Positions 23,101-35,100 of a stretch of 64,000 bases of DNA are shown here, piece after piece (positions within the stretch are counted from its first letter, which is position 1; every line of letters starts with the position of its first letter). The DNA is from Nereocystis luetkeana (Eukaryota > Sar > Phaeophyceae > Laminariales > Laminariaceae), in contig JARUPZ010000020.1 of the NCBI GenBank assembly GCA_031213475.1, forward strand, positions 8,607,562 to 8,671,561. The letters are read 5' to 3'. The notes beneath the pieces were generated by a model. It did not search any database, was not told the DNA's origin, and worked only from the letters and a program-made list of their open reading frames with translations. Made by a program: the position numbers and the translations under genes.

Positions 23101-26100
23101 GTGACGCTGCAGAAGACAGCTGTGGAAGTGGCGCAGTCGTTGGTGGCCTTAGGCCTGGACGCGAGGCCGTACCACGCTGGTTTGCCACCTCTTCAACGCG
23201 AGGTATGCCAGCGGGTGCGCGCGCGCGCGCGGGGGGGGGGTGTGTGCTCACGTCATGCACGGCCGTAGCCGTATTGCCACATATTAGACCGTCGCGTGTC
23301 TACAATGTCGGGACGGAGCACGTCGGGTTTTCAACCGACCCGGCGGGCACTGGTTGCTTGCGCCAAGCGCGAAGCGCCGTGGGGTGTTCGGTGAGTTGAC
23401 TCGCACGGAGAAGGGCGAACTGCATCCTGCTGAGAGTATTGAACTACCTATTCATAGAGCGTCCTAAACAGCTAACCCGGGTAGAGCAGCACTGTATACG
23501 CAGGCGGGCGGGGCGGGGGGGTGGCGGGAAAGTGTTCTTGGCGATGGTTACGCTCGTTCGCTTCGTCCGGATGATTCCGCGTTGTGGCTGTCTCGCCATC
23601 GTTTTATCTTGGGTGGAAACGCCGTTTGCTGCTGCTAAGCGCACCGTGAGAGTGCGGCGTGTCTGCGCGCTTGCGGTCCGCTGATATTGGGCGCAGGGCC
23701 CTCTCACGTGTATGTGCGGTGACCCTGACCTTCCGCGACGCGACCGTGCGCGAGAGCTGAAAGCCTCGGCACCGGTCTCCTTCCTTCCTTGCTGCATATC
23801 GATCGACAAGCAGCTACAGTAGCTCTTTGCTGACGCGGCTGCGTCGTAGATGCGGGTGCCGGAGTTGCGGCTGATGCTTTGCTCCTCCGGTTTGTCACCC
23901 CCCACGGCTGCTGCTGCAGTTGATATGCAGCTATCGATGACACGGGTCGTGTCGTTGTTGCTTTGAGCTTCGCGGGGGCTCCATGTTGGGTTCGCTCGCT
24001 GGCTGCTCACTGCAGCGTCGGCTATGATCGCGCGACCAGGTCGTGTTGCGCTCGTAACCGCCAACTCTGATGTCGACGGTTCCAAGCAGATCCGCTGCGT
24101 CGCCCCCAGGTTGGGTAACAAACCTACCCGCCCGTTACCCTACCCTACGCTGGGAACGCGTTTCTTCGAGCACCATCTTTTTGGCGCTCGGGGTGTGGAC
24201 GAGGGTCTCACCACGTAGCGAATTTTGGCGTGTTTTCTCCTCGAGGGAGGGGGGGGGGGGAGGGGTCACAGAAAAATCGATCACTCACACGATTATTTTA
24301 TGTTAGCGTCGGGCGCACGAGTGTGGCAATCAGAGCAGCATCGGTCGCGCACGATTGATACGTACAGCATTGGTCAGACGAAGCAGCCCCGGGGGGCCGA
24401 GAGGTAACGGGGTGTAGCCGGAACACACTGCAAGGAGACGTTCGAAACGCTCGCAGAAGGGTTCTGGTCGTGCCGCTGCGGGCTCCCACTAGTGGGGGGG
24501 GGGGGACATACCGCTATGTCCCTCAATATAAGGAGTCTTTATATACTAATCTTGAAGCAGAACTGTGTTTATCTGTAAGGACAGAATGGTATTACGGGGG
24601 ACCATAGTTAATGGGACCAAATATTGTTAGTAAAAACGGTTAAATATATAGGTTTTATGTATACCATACCAGGTACCAGGTAGGTCCTATTAACTATGGT
24701 CCCCCGTAGTAGTATTCAAACCCAACATATGGCGTGTAAAACATAGGGGGGTACATGGTGTTTCGGGCCCGTCGTGCGTTCTGATTGCTGTTGCCCCTCC
24801 TCTCCCCCCTCGCAATAGATATATGATGGATGAGGCTACTCCTGGCATGTTTGTGGCCGCTATACGTGGGTGATAGCATGCTTTTTGGGGCCATCGTGCG
24901 TGAGGCCTGCTCACGATGCCCCCCCCCCCCTCGCAATATATTCATGATGGATTAGGCCGCTTCTGACGTAACTTTGGCCGCTGTGCCTGGGTGATGCGTG
25001 GCTGTTGGGACCATCGTGCGTGAGGCCTGCTTACCATCCCTCGTCCCGTGATGGATGATGGATAAGGCCGCTTCTGGCACAATTTTGGCCGATATACCTG
25101 GATCCCATGAACGCGTTCTGATGCTCAGGCGCCACCTTTTCACCGCTATGCTATGCTCCGATAGAATGGTAGAGGTCGCGCACGTTTCGATTTTTTTTTG
25201 TTTGTTTTGTTTCTGAATGACGGGGGAGGCACCTCAACCCACAACCGTCGGAAAGCCAAAATGGCGTTTTTGTATGCCTATTATCCCTTTTAGAACCGCA
25301 GTCCCGTTTTGGGGACGGACCACTCAAATTTCAAGTAGTTTGTCCCCACAACGGACTGCGGTACTAAAAGGGTTACGAGGCCTTTGGTATTATTCGTCGC
25401 GGTGCATTTTCGTTTTTTGCTCAGAAGCAGCTTCTGGATGACTTACTGCAGTAATTACTTAGTACCTGGTATTGGTATAGGCCTCTTCAAGTCAGCTGCC
25501 TTAAGACAACAAAAAAGGTTTTTCCTCCGCTGCAGCACGCGTCCCGGTCTGAACTCCAACCCAACTCATACCCTTCACTCAAAAATGCGCCATGTTTTTT
25601 TTCCCGTCGAGCTCAGGAAACCCAGGATTGGTTCATGAACGCGCCGGACGGCGCAAGCCCGGTGGTGGTGGGGACTATCGCGTTCGGCATGGGTTTGGAC
25701 AAGAAGAACGTGCGGCACGTTTATCACTTCAACTTGCCGAGGTCGCCGGAGGACCTCGCGCAGCAGGCACGTCGAGTGTTTGGTGGCATCGCTGTGGGAA
25801 CCAAACCCCTCTTTTTTTTCAGAGATATAGACTACATACCTTGAATGGATAGTTTTGACTCCCTGCTTAAGGATCTGGATCTTTCAGGGCGGATATATAT
25901 ACATAGATAGATAGATGGATAGATAAATAGATAGATAACTAGATATATATAGAAAGATTGATAGATAGATAGGTCCATTCCTGATCTGTGTGATATATTG
26001 ATAGCTCATGTTGCCGAGTGAGGGGCGTCTAACCTTCATGATCTGTGAAGGCGTGTTTCCTGGGTTGGATCTGTACCATACAGATTCTACGCAGCATCTC

Positions 26101-29100
26101 ACGGCGGCAGATTGGGGTCTAGACGATCTATCTGTAGATCCATCTGTAGATGATTTCTCTGTAGATGAGCTTTCTGTAGATGATCTATCTGTAGATGATA
26201 TATCTGTAGATGATTTATCTGCAGATGAGCTGTCTGTAGATGATCTCTGTAGATGATTTATCTGTACATGATCTATCTGTGCATGGTCTATCTGACCTGT
26301 CCGACGTGTGGAGATTTCTGCTCATGGTCACGGACGTGCGGCCGACGTCATCCACACTAGAACCCACCGCACTGAACGGAAATAAAAGTACCGTTGGGGA
26401 ATAAATATGAATATCCAACGGCCCTTACTTTTCCGTCCAGGTCGGTACCAGAACGTAACAGCTACCTGGTAGTAGTTGAGGTCAAAGCAAGCGTCCATCA
26501 CGGCATTTTGTCTTCAAATCTTGCCGCCCCGTCACACCCCTAATCTGCCGAAATTGATTTTACATGCTTGCCCTCTTTGGTTCGAATTTCGGCGCTCAGG
26601 CCGTTGCGAACACCCGTACGTGGTCCGCGGTGATACGTGGCAAAACGCTCAAAGGCAACACCCGACTTGATCAAACCCCAATGGATGCGCAGTCGCTATG
26701 TACCTGGTACGCTTTATTATAGCACACGGAGGACGGGCATGGCATACTACTGTACACCTAAAGGGTACCTGGTATACAACACTCGTTCCTGTTTGAGATA
26801 AATTTGGGCTTAAGAGAGAGAGGTCAAGTGAGCCCTCTGACACGCCCCTCTCTCTCTAAACCCTTCCAGGTTTGCAACCCCGTTGTGTTCGGAACAATCT
26901 GATTCGAAAAAATTTAGTGCAGGATTGTTTTTTGCAGTAGTGAACGAGTTGAGACGTGATACCCACTGCTGTGTCCGCCACATTTTGCGTTGCAGGTGGG
27001 GAGGGCCGGGAGAGACGGGAGACGCGCGATCTGCCGCACCTTGGTCTCCGCGGCAGACCTCCCCCTCCTCAGGTCCATGATCTATGGAGGCACGCCCAGC
27101 CCGACGGCCGTTCGAGGACTGCTACGGACCGTGTTCGGAGGCGGAGAGGACGAAGCAGACTTCAGCTTCTACGACCTTTCCCAGGTATGTCATGACCACG
27201 CGCGCGCGCTCCCCCAAATTGAAAACCTTGTGGTCTCGCTCCCCCCTGCCCCCTGCCACCCCCCCGCACCCACCCGAGCAATGAATTCGACGCCGCTGTC
27301 CGTATGCTCGAAAACCCGCCTCAGAAGCGGTTCTCGTAGTAGGATGCAGCTCACCCCCCATGCGACTCGCCCAACACGCCACGGCGCTTTCGTGCTTGGT
27401 GCAAGCGATGTCTGCACTGCCGGTGACCACCCGACCTGCTGCGTCCCGGCATTGTAGGGATGCGAGGGTCTATGGTCATATATACGACTGCGGACATGCA
27501 TGATACTGAATCCACATCCCATCCCCCTCCCCCTGCACCGTAGCATGCCTCAAAAGGGGGGCCTAGTTACGCGTTAAAGATTGTTTGGGTTTTGCACTGC
27601 TGCGCGCGAGCGTGCTGGGGGGGGGGGGGGGGGGGGGATGCTATTGGCCATGCTTGCTACGTAGCATCGGCACGGTTCCGGTTTTTCATGCGGTACCCGA
27701 CCCGAGAAACAGGTGAACGACGTGCAGAGACTCCCGAGGTTTTGTAGGAGCATTTTCGCAAAACGTTTGAAAGACATCGAGCGTCCGCTCCGGTCCGGCA
27801 CTCCTCGGTTTATTTCGTCGCATTCCCCCGAACTCCCTCTTCAAGAAGGCCGACAACATTTCCGGACTGCTGGACCCTTGACCCTTATATCCGTTGAGGA
27901 TACGGGCAAAAACATATTGTCTCTCACGGATGCGGACTCATTGCGTGTCTTGCGTTCGTGTGAAATTCTTAGTCCGTTGCCGTTGTATCATAGGTTGCGT
28001 GAATGTGTCAGTCGGGGCTCGGGTTTCTTTGTGTCGACGGGTTTGGCATGTGTCAGCAGAGGTTCGGGGTAACCACGATCCTTGTGTTTCACGTACCAGT
28101 ATGCGTAAACACTAGCGGCCATGAGAAAGGCGTATGTCTTGTCCGGACTTCTTAGCTGTTAGGTAGATGAGTACTGTAAGTCAGCCAGTTAGCTGAGTCT
28201 GCCTTGAAACGACTGATTCGAAACACAAGCCGAGCCTTAAACGCGACAGTTATATTTCAAGACGTGGAACTCCGCTAATAACCATACGCAACTAACTACC
28301 TGGTATGAAATAGCTAGCCAACTGATAGCTAGTCGGCGACTTAATGTCTGCCAACCCGCACCCCTAGTACGCACTTCCACCTTTTCTGCCTAGCCAACAT
28401 TTTTTTAGTCGGCGACTTATCGTCGGCCGACTCACAACCATAGTATAAGCACTCCCACCTTTTCTGCCTAGCCAACTAATAACTATGTCGGTAATCGTCT
28501 GCCAGCTTTCACGCCTAGTAAGCACCCGCACCGTTTCTGCCTAGCCAACTAACAAGTAGTAGGCGACTTATCGTCGGCCAACTCACTGCCCTAGTGAGCA
28601 CTCATACTTTTTCTGCGTAGACAACTAATATCCCTAGCCAACTATTAATAATAAGCGGTCGGCGACTTACAGCCAACTATTAATAATAAGTGGTCGGCGA
28701 CTTACAGCCGGTCAACTCACAGCCCAAGGAAACACTTCCACCGTTTCTGACTAGCCAACTAACAACGAGTGGGCGAAAATTCAGTAAGCCAAGTTTTTAG
28801 TCGGCCAATTTGTAGCCCAATTTACGGGGGACCGTAGTAAATAGGGCCGACGGTACGCACAAAAACCTATCTACTTCCCTACTTTTACTATTACGGGGGA
28901 CCATAGTTAATAGGACCAAATATTGTTAGGAGAAATGGTCAAATATATAGGTGTTTTATATATACGACAGGTCCTATTAACCATGGCCCCCCGTAATAAA
29001 AGTATTTTGGTTCTATTTACTATGGCCCCCCGTAAATAGGGAACACCCCCGCCCCCACCTTTTCTGCCCGTGATACTGTTTGGGTGTGCAGGAGCTGGAC

Positions 29101-32100
29101 ACGAAAGACTTGGTGCTCAAGACCCTTCTCGCACACCTCCAGATCCGGGGTCTGGCGAAGGAGGTGACGCCGTACTTTGAGACGGCTGATGTCGGCCTAC
29201 TTGATGCCGGGCGGGACGCGCTAGTCCACGGGGCGACGGGTGACCCCGGGATCATCCCAAACGAGTGAGAAATATTGCGAGAGGGAGTCTGGGTCAGGGC
29301 TTTGTGTTGTTGTTGTTGTTGTTGTTGTCGGTGCTGTTGCTGTTTGTTGGTGTTGGTGTTGTTGTTGTTGTTGTCGGTGCTGTTGCTGCTTGTTGGTGTT
29401 GGTGGTGGTTATGGTGGTGGTGGTGGTAGTGGTGGTAGTCCTTAGCCCCTCACATGAGGAGCTCATTATCTCACTCGATACAGTACTTGGAAGGAATTCG
29501 TTCGTGCCTCCCGACCGGCACTTGTATGCGCTAGTCCTAAAGCAAATATACGAGTACAATTTTCATCCTCATTGGTAGTTCCTCACTTAAGGAGCTCGAT
29601 TGGTCAAATACCTTCGGCCCGAAAAGTGCAACCCCTACCGTGGGGTGGCGTGGTGGTAGTGGTGGTGGCTGTGGTGGTGGCAGTGTTGTTGTTGATGCTG
29701 TTGTCTCTGTTGCTCGGGTTGTGTCTTTCGTGGTGGTGGTGTGGGTGTTTGTGGTGGTGCCGTTGGGGGTGATGGTGTGGTGTTGGTGTTGTAGTCGCTG
29801 CCTCTGTCCTTCTTGTTCTATCGCCACCAGTAAGCCCGTGAGTCACAGACAGGACAGGCTCCAATATCTCTGGAATGGCTGAACGTCCCAGCGAAAACGG
29901 TTGTAGGTGCATTCTTTTTTTTTGCGGTTGCAGGCCGTCACGCTCATATAGTGGCCGCGCGTCTGCACCGGGAGCGCGCTACGGGCGGAGACAGTTGGGT
30001 TTCAACGGGTTGACCACTGCCGGAGTGGCAGTCCAACCCGCGTGCTTCTGTTGCCGTGACTTGGTTGTGCAACATTCCCGTCAAGCAAGCAGCGAGATGG
30101 CTCAGAGAAGGGGGGGAGGGGTTACGAAAGAGGAAGGCCTCTCCGAATGGAGTCGCGAGCTGTGACGTCTTCTTTTAGATAGTCGCGCGTGTGTCCATTG
30201 GCCATCGCCGGCGTTCTGTAGGTAACATAAGACACTTTTCCTGGACTCGCCAAGGGTCTGATCTGTTCCCCCCTCTTCGATTGGGGCGCTCGTCGCAAGC
30301 CCCGCATTTGTCCATCCGTCGCTTCTGTTCGATCCCCGCCAAAGGCGGTGCACGCTAAACGCACTATTTAGCCCCACGACACGACAGCCCACCTTCCTTC
30401 ATCCCTCCCTCCCTCCCTCCCTCCCTCCCTCCCTCCCTCCCTCCCTCCCTCCCTCCCTTCCTCCCTCCCTCCCCCCCACTCTCCTATACCACCACCCCTT
30501 GCTTGGGCGATGCTACTGGATGACGCAGGTGGTTGCAACTTCTGGGAATGGCGGACGCGGCGCTCAAACGCAAGACAGCGCGCGCGAAGTGGGGAACCGT
30601 GCGCGTGGACGATGCGGCCGATGTCACCAATGTCCCCAAGACGCAGGCGAGGCATAACAGGCATAGGCGTGGATTGGGGGTGGAGGCGGCAAGGGTAGGG
30701 ATACATATATATAGTTTCGCATACCTACGTGAAAAATTAACTGTCGGGTGTCGCCGCAGAATTCGGAGGAGACGCGTGGTACGATCGGGGTAGCACATTC
30801 TGCCTTACAAAGCGACTATTTACGACCAACCCACGACTCAACTGAGGTACTACCCCAACCATTGTCTCGTTGGAGTGGCAGTAGTATTTTTACTCTTAGA
30901 TGCCTTTGGCGTTTTGGTGACATTTACCTATAGGCTAGTATGGGATTTGTTTCATCGAGGTGCTCGGCGTTTTTTCTTGAAAAATAAAATGGTTGGTTTG
31001 CGGTGAAGTATAGTAGAGAATCCTCTAGTAAAAACGCGCTCAGAAACGCTGGATGCAGGCCTCTACAGGAGCGCATGCGTAAGGGACGGAAGGTGTCGCT
31101 TATAAAGCTATGGTAATTTCGCTGCCTTACTCGACCTCTCCCCCGGGCCCCCCTCCCCTTGCCGCCCTCGCACCCTCCCACCATCGGTTACTCTCCAGGT
31201 TGCGCGCATGCTGTCGGGGATGTCTGATGCGGGCTTGATTGTGCTGGGTAAGCCTGGCAAGATTCGGGCAAGGTTTCGGGTGCGTAAGCAACCTTTATTT
31301 TCTAGGGGACTTTGTGTGAAGCCTAGAGTGCTACTGGGTCGACCGCGTTGCGCGGCCTGATTCAGGACGCGTTACTTGGAGAACCCCCTTGTCGGGGTAG
31401 GTGCGGGCGTGTCTTTCAGGAGTCAGGGCTGCCCCCCGCGACACCTGACTGCCGTCGGAGTAATGATATGCGCACACGTTTCGTTGCTTCAAACTTCACG
31501 CACGTACGATGTCACCGTCGGTTTTCGCGGCTCCACGCTGTTTTTGTGAAGTAAGCACAGCGACAACTGTCGACGTATGAGAGAACTAGGCACAGCGACA
31601 GCGATCGATGTAAAAGTAAACTGCTGTGGCTGAAGGTTTTAGAGCCGACGGGCCGCAATGTGAACAGCATCAGATTGACGGTGGGGGACACAAAGTCGCA
31701 TGGCACGGTAGGTTATATATTCCCTCACGGACTGGTAGGATACTGCTGTGCGCACTATTCCGTATCAGGTGCTTGTTTTGTTTTCTCCTATGGAGATGCG
31801 TTTTTTTTGTTGGTCTGTTTTAGTGACCATGCACAGGCAGGATTGCAGGGCAGTGAGCTACTGTGAGATCATCGTCATCATCATCATCATCATCATCATC
31901 ATTTGTAGCACCTACCGTAAACGTTATGAGGCTCCTCGCTTTGAATATCTGTACCAGAGTATACCCCCACCAAACGTAATGGCCTCCGACTGACATTCTA
32001 CGCTTGGCCCGACGAAAAATCCCAGAGCCCAGGTATACACGAGACGAATATTACCGAAAACACACACAAGAAAATACACAATAAATGCGATTCCAACGAA

Positions 32101-35100
32101 TACGATGGTTGGTTGAGGACCCCGGTACGTCAGAAACCTTTTGGCCAGAAAACGCGCCATTATTAGCCTAAAATACCGGCATTATGTACAGCGGCAACCG
32201 GCACTATTAGTAGCGCACTACCACTCTGGTTAATCCCATTCTTACCGGGGGGCCATAGTTAATAGAACCTGTGGTATACATGAAAACCTACCAGGTATAT
32301 GTTTAACCATTTTTACTAACCATATTTGGTCTTTATTAACTATGGTCCCCCGTAATAGTGCCGAGCGATTCCGCAGGTACTATAGTGCGCAACCGGCATT
32401 ACTCAACCGGCAATAAAGAAGCCAGCCGGCACTGCTGTGCCCCTATCGCAGCAGGCGTCCGAAGACAAATATCTGATTCCGTCGGCGGTTTTCTACGCCA
32501 GAAAAAAAAATAAATAAAACTTTCACGCTGTTTCGGCCTCCTCGGTTTCGCTAACCTGTTGGCTCCCCCTGCGTTGTATCCTGTTGACTGCGGTAAGAGT
32601 CACACGGAAATCTCGCCAGTTTTGCCGCTCGTTCACATACAGAGCCTTGGTGGGCACGCGTGCCATGGCCTGCAGTCACACCAACCCTCGGCCTACTCCT
32701 AATTATTTCGCCCGCTAAGCAATTTCCCTGGCGTGTTGATGTGAGTGTGAGATGTCCGTTTCTGTGGCGATGGCTATGTCACGGGGCGTTCTTTCACAGC
32801 GACAGTGAAAATTGTGCCGATGATGTTCACGCTCATGTCAAGCTGGACTCCGTTCTCAAACGTCCATGCTGTACGTACCTCGCTTGATCATTCAACAAAC
32901 GAGAGCAGGTGCTGCGTCGGCCTTCTAGTCGGGAGGAAGCCCAGTCGCTAGCTCGTGAGCTGCACCAAATGGCGCTGGAGCTGGAAGCGAGAGAACTCGG
33001 TCGACTGGATACGGTGAGAGGAGGGCGAGAGCCGCGGCAATCAACCCACTCGACGATACATACCTCTGCGATAGAGGTTCCAGCTGACCTTTTCTGAGGC
33101 CCCGTCCTCACTTGAGGGGTTACGTGGCAAATTTCCTGTGGCACGAGCACGCCAGCCGCGATTCCAATCCCCAGCACAACCGCCTGCAAGCATGACAGTC
33201 TACCTACCGCTGACCTATGCCGTGTTAGCACACCGGGTGATAAGATAACACACCCCCTGGAACAAATTTTCCGACAAACCATGCCTTGTGACACGAGCAC
33301 GCCAGCCGCGATTCCAATCCCCAGCACAACCGCCTGCAAGGATGACAAGTCTACCTACCGCTGACCTATGCCGTGTTAGCACACCGGGTGATAAGATAAC
33401 ACGCCCCCTGGAACAAATTTTCCGACGAAAATGCCTTGTGACACAAACACGCCAACCGCGATTCCAATCCTCAGCACAACCGCCTGCAAGGATGACGGTC
33501 TACCTACCGCTGACCTATGCCGTGTTAACACACCGGGTGATAAGATAACACACCCCCTGGAACAAATTTTCCGACCCGGATTTTTCCCAAAAACATGCCT
33601 TGTGACACGAACACGCCAGCCACGATTCCAATCCTCAGCACAACCGCCTGCAAGGAGGATAGTCGACCTACCGCTGACCGATACCGTATTAACACACCGG
33701 GTGATAAGGTAACACACCCCCTGGAACGAAGCTTAACGAAGTTTTCCGAGATGAAGTTTCTCCCAAAACATGCCTAACGGGGGGGGGCACACACACACAC
33801 ACACAAAAATGATTTCCTCGGAAAGTATCTCGATCGAGACCTTTCTTTCCATAGACGAGTCATTGCCCGGCGATTTCACCTCCCCGTTATCGATGAAAAT
33901 AGCTTCGAAATCCGCCCGAGGAGGTGTGTTTTCTTATCACAAGTGTGACTTTTTTGTATTTTTGGGGTTGTATCGGTAGGCAAGTGGTTCATTCGACATC
34001 CTGGTTTATTCGACATCCCGGGTCTTCGTTCCCTTCTTCCCCGGTTATTTTTATGGCGGCGCGTGTTTTCATGGCCCACTTTGTCCCCTGCGGTGCAATC
34101 ACCCCCCCCCCCAACCTATTTTCTATAGGTTGGGTTGGCGTCGATTGGCAACGACACTGCAAAACATGCCGCTCACTACGTGAGCTAGACAACCAGGGTA
34201 CCGTTTTTTGTTTTGTTTTGGCGGTCGCCCACAGCTGGTCGTCGAGTTAGATCATTTGTGCGAGGTAAAGAACCTTTACTCCGCACAATTGGGAATGATC
34301 GTACCACGTAGTGTTGAAGGTAAGGCACCCAAGAGGCCGTTACATAGTGCTCCCATTGCTGTCTCTGGAAATGCCTACACCGGAACTTAAATCAACTCAT
34401 TGAAGCTGTCGTCCATAGGCAAGTCCGCCTCAAAAGCGGTTCTTAGTAGGATGCAACTCTCCCTTCTTGCGACTCGCCGGACACCTCACGGCGCTTCGCG
34501 CTCGGTGCAAGCAATGTCTGCCTGGTCGGTGAAAACCCGCCATGCTCCGTCCCGGCATTGTAGGGATGCGAGGGTCTATGGTCATACGACTACGGCTATG
34601 CATGATATTGAGTACATCTCTCCTATCGAGTACACCCCCCCCCCCCCCCCCCCCCCCCCTCTTGTGTGCGTAACGGTTTCCAAACGTTTTTCCAAGAGAT
34701 TTATCGTTGACGGTGAAAGCCGACGGCCCGCTCTCGTGAACGTTCTGGTTGTAGCCGTCGGCGAGGTCGGCCCAGTCGCGCAACAAGACGCAGGCGGGCA
34801 TCTTGTGTTCGTTCGACCCAGCTCTGATTCCCCCCGCAGTGCATCGCGCATATCGTGGTCGTCGCGAGCTGGAGAACGCCTCCCCTCCTTCCCCCGAGCG
34901 TTTTTTTTTTTTTTTTTCTAAAACGGCTTTCTTACTTATTCACCTTCTTGTCTTCTTCCCGTAAGTTATTCAAGCGTTTACAAGTTATTTAGTGAATTCG
35001 ATGTGTTTATTTTTAATAGTTCGCCCTCTTTGTTGTCATCGTCTCCACCGGGAAAGAACAATCAATTACTACGGGGGGCCATACTAAATAGGACTTACGG

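Noticed and set aside
23444-24121. 225-codon minus ORF
   Set aside because: Begins in a poly-C element fragment. The composition is R/A/T-rich with no motif and no splice sites.
25761-25778. GT donor at cga|gtgttt for RecQ exon 7
   Set aside because: It would put three extra residues (ARR) just before motif VI, breaking the fixed spacing of the [10 protein letters not shown] motif; the GC donor at 25767 fits exactly.
33130-33740. CRISPR-like regular repeats
   Set aside because: Units are 145-165 bp with no short repeat/unique spacer structure; they are tandem copies of a transposon end in a eukaryotic intron.
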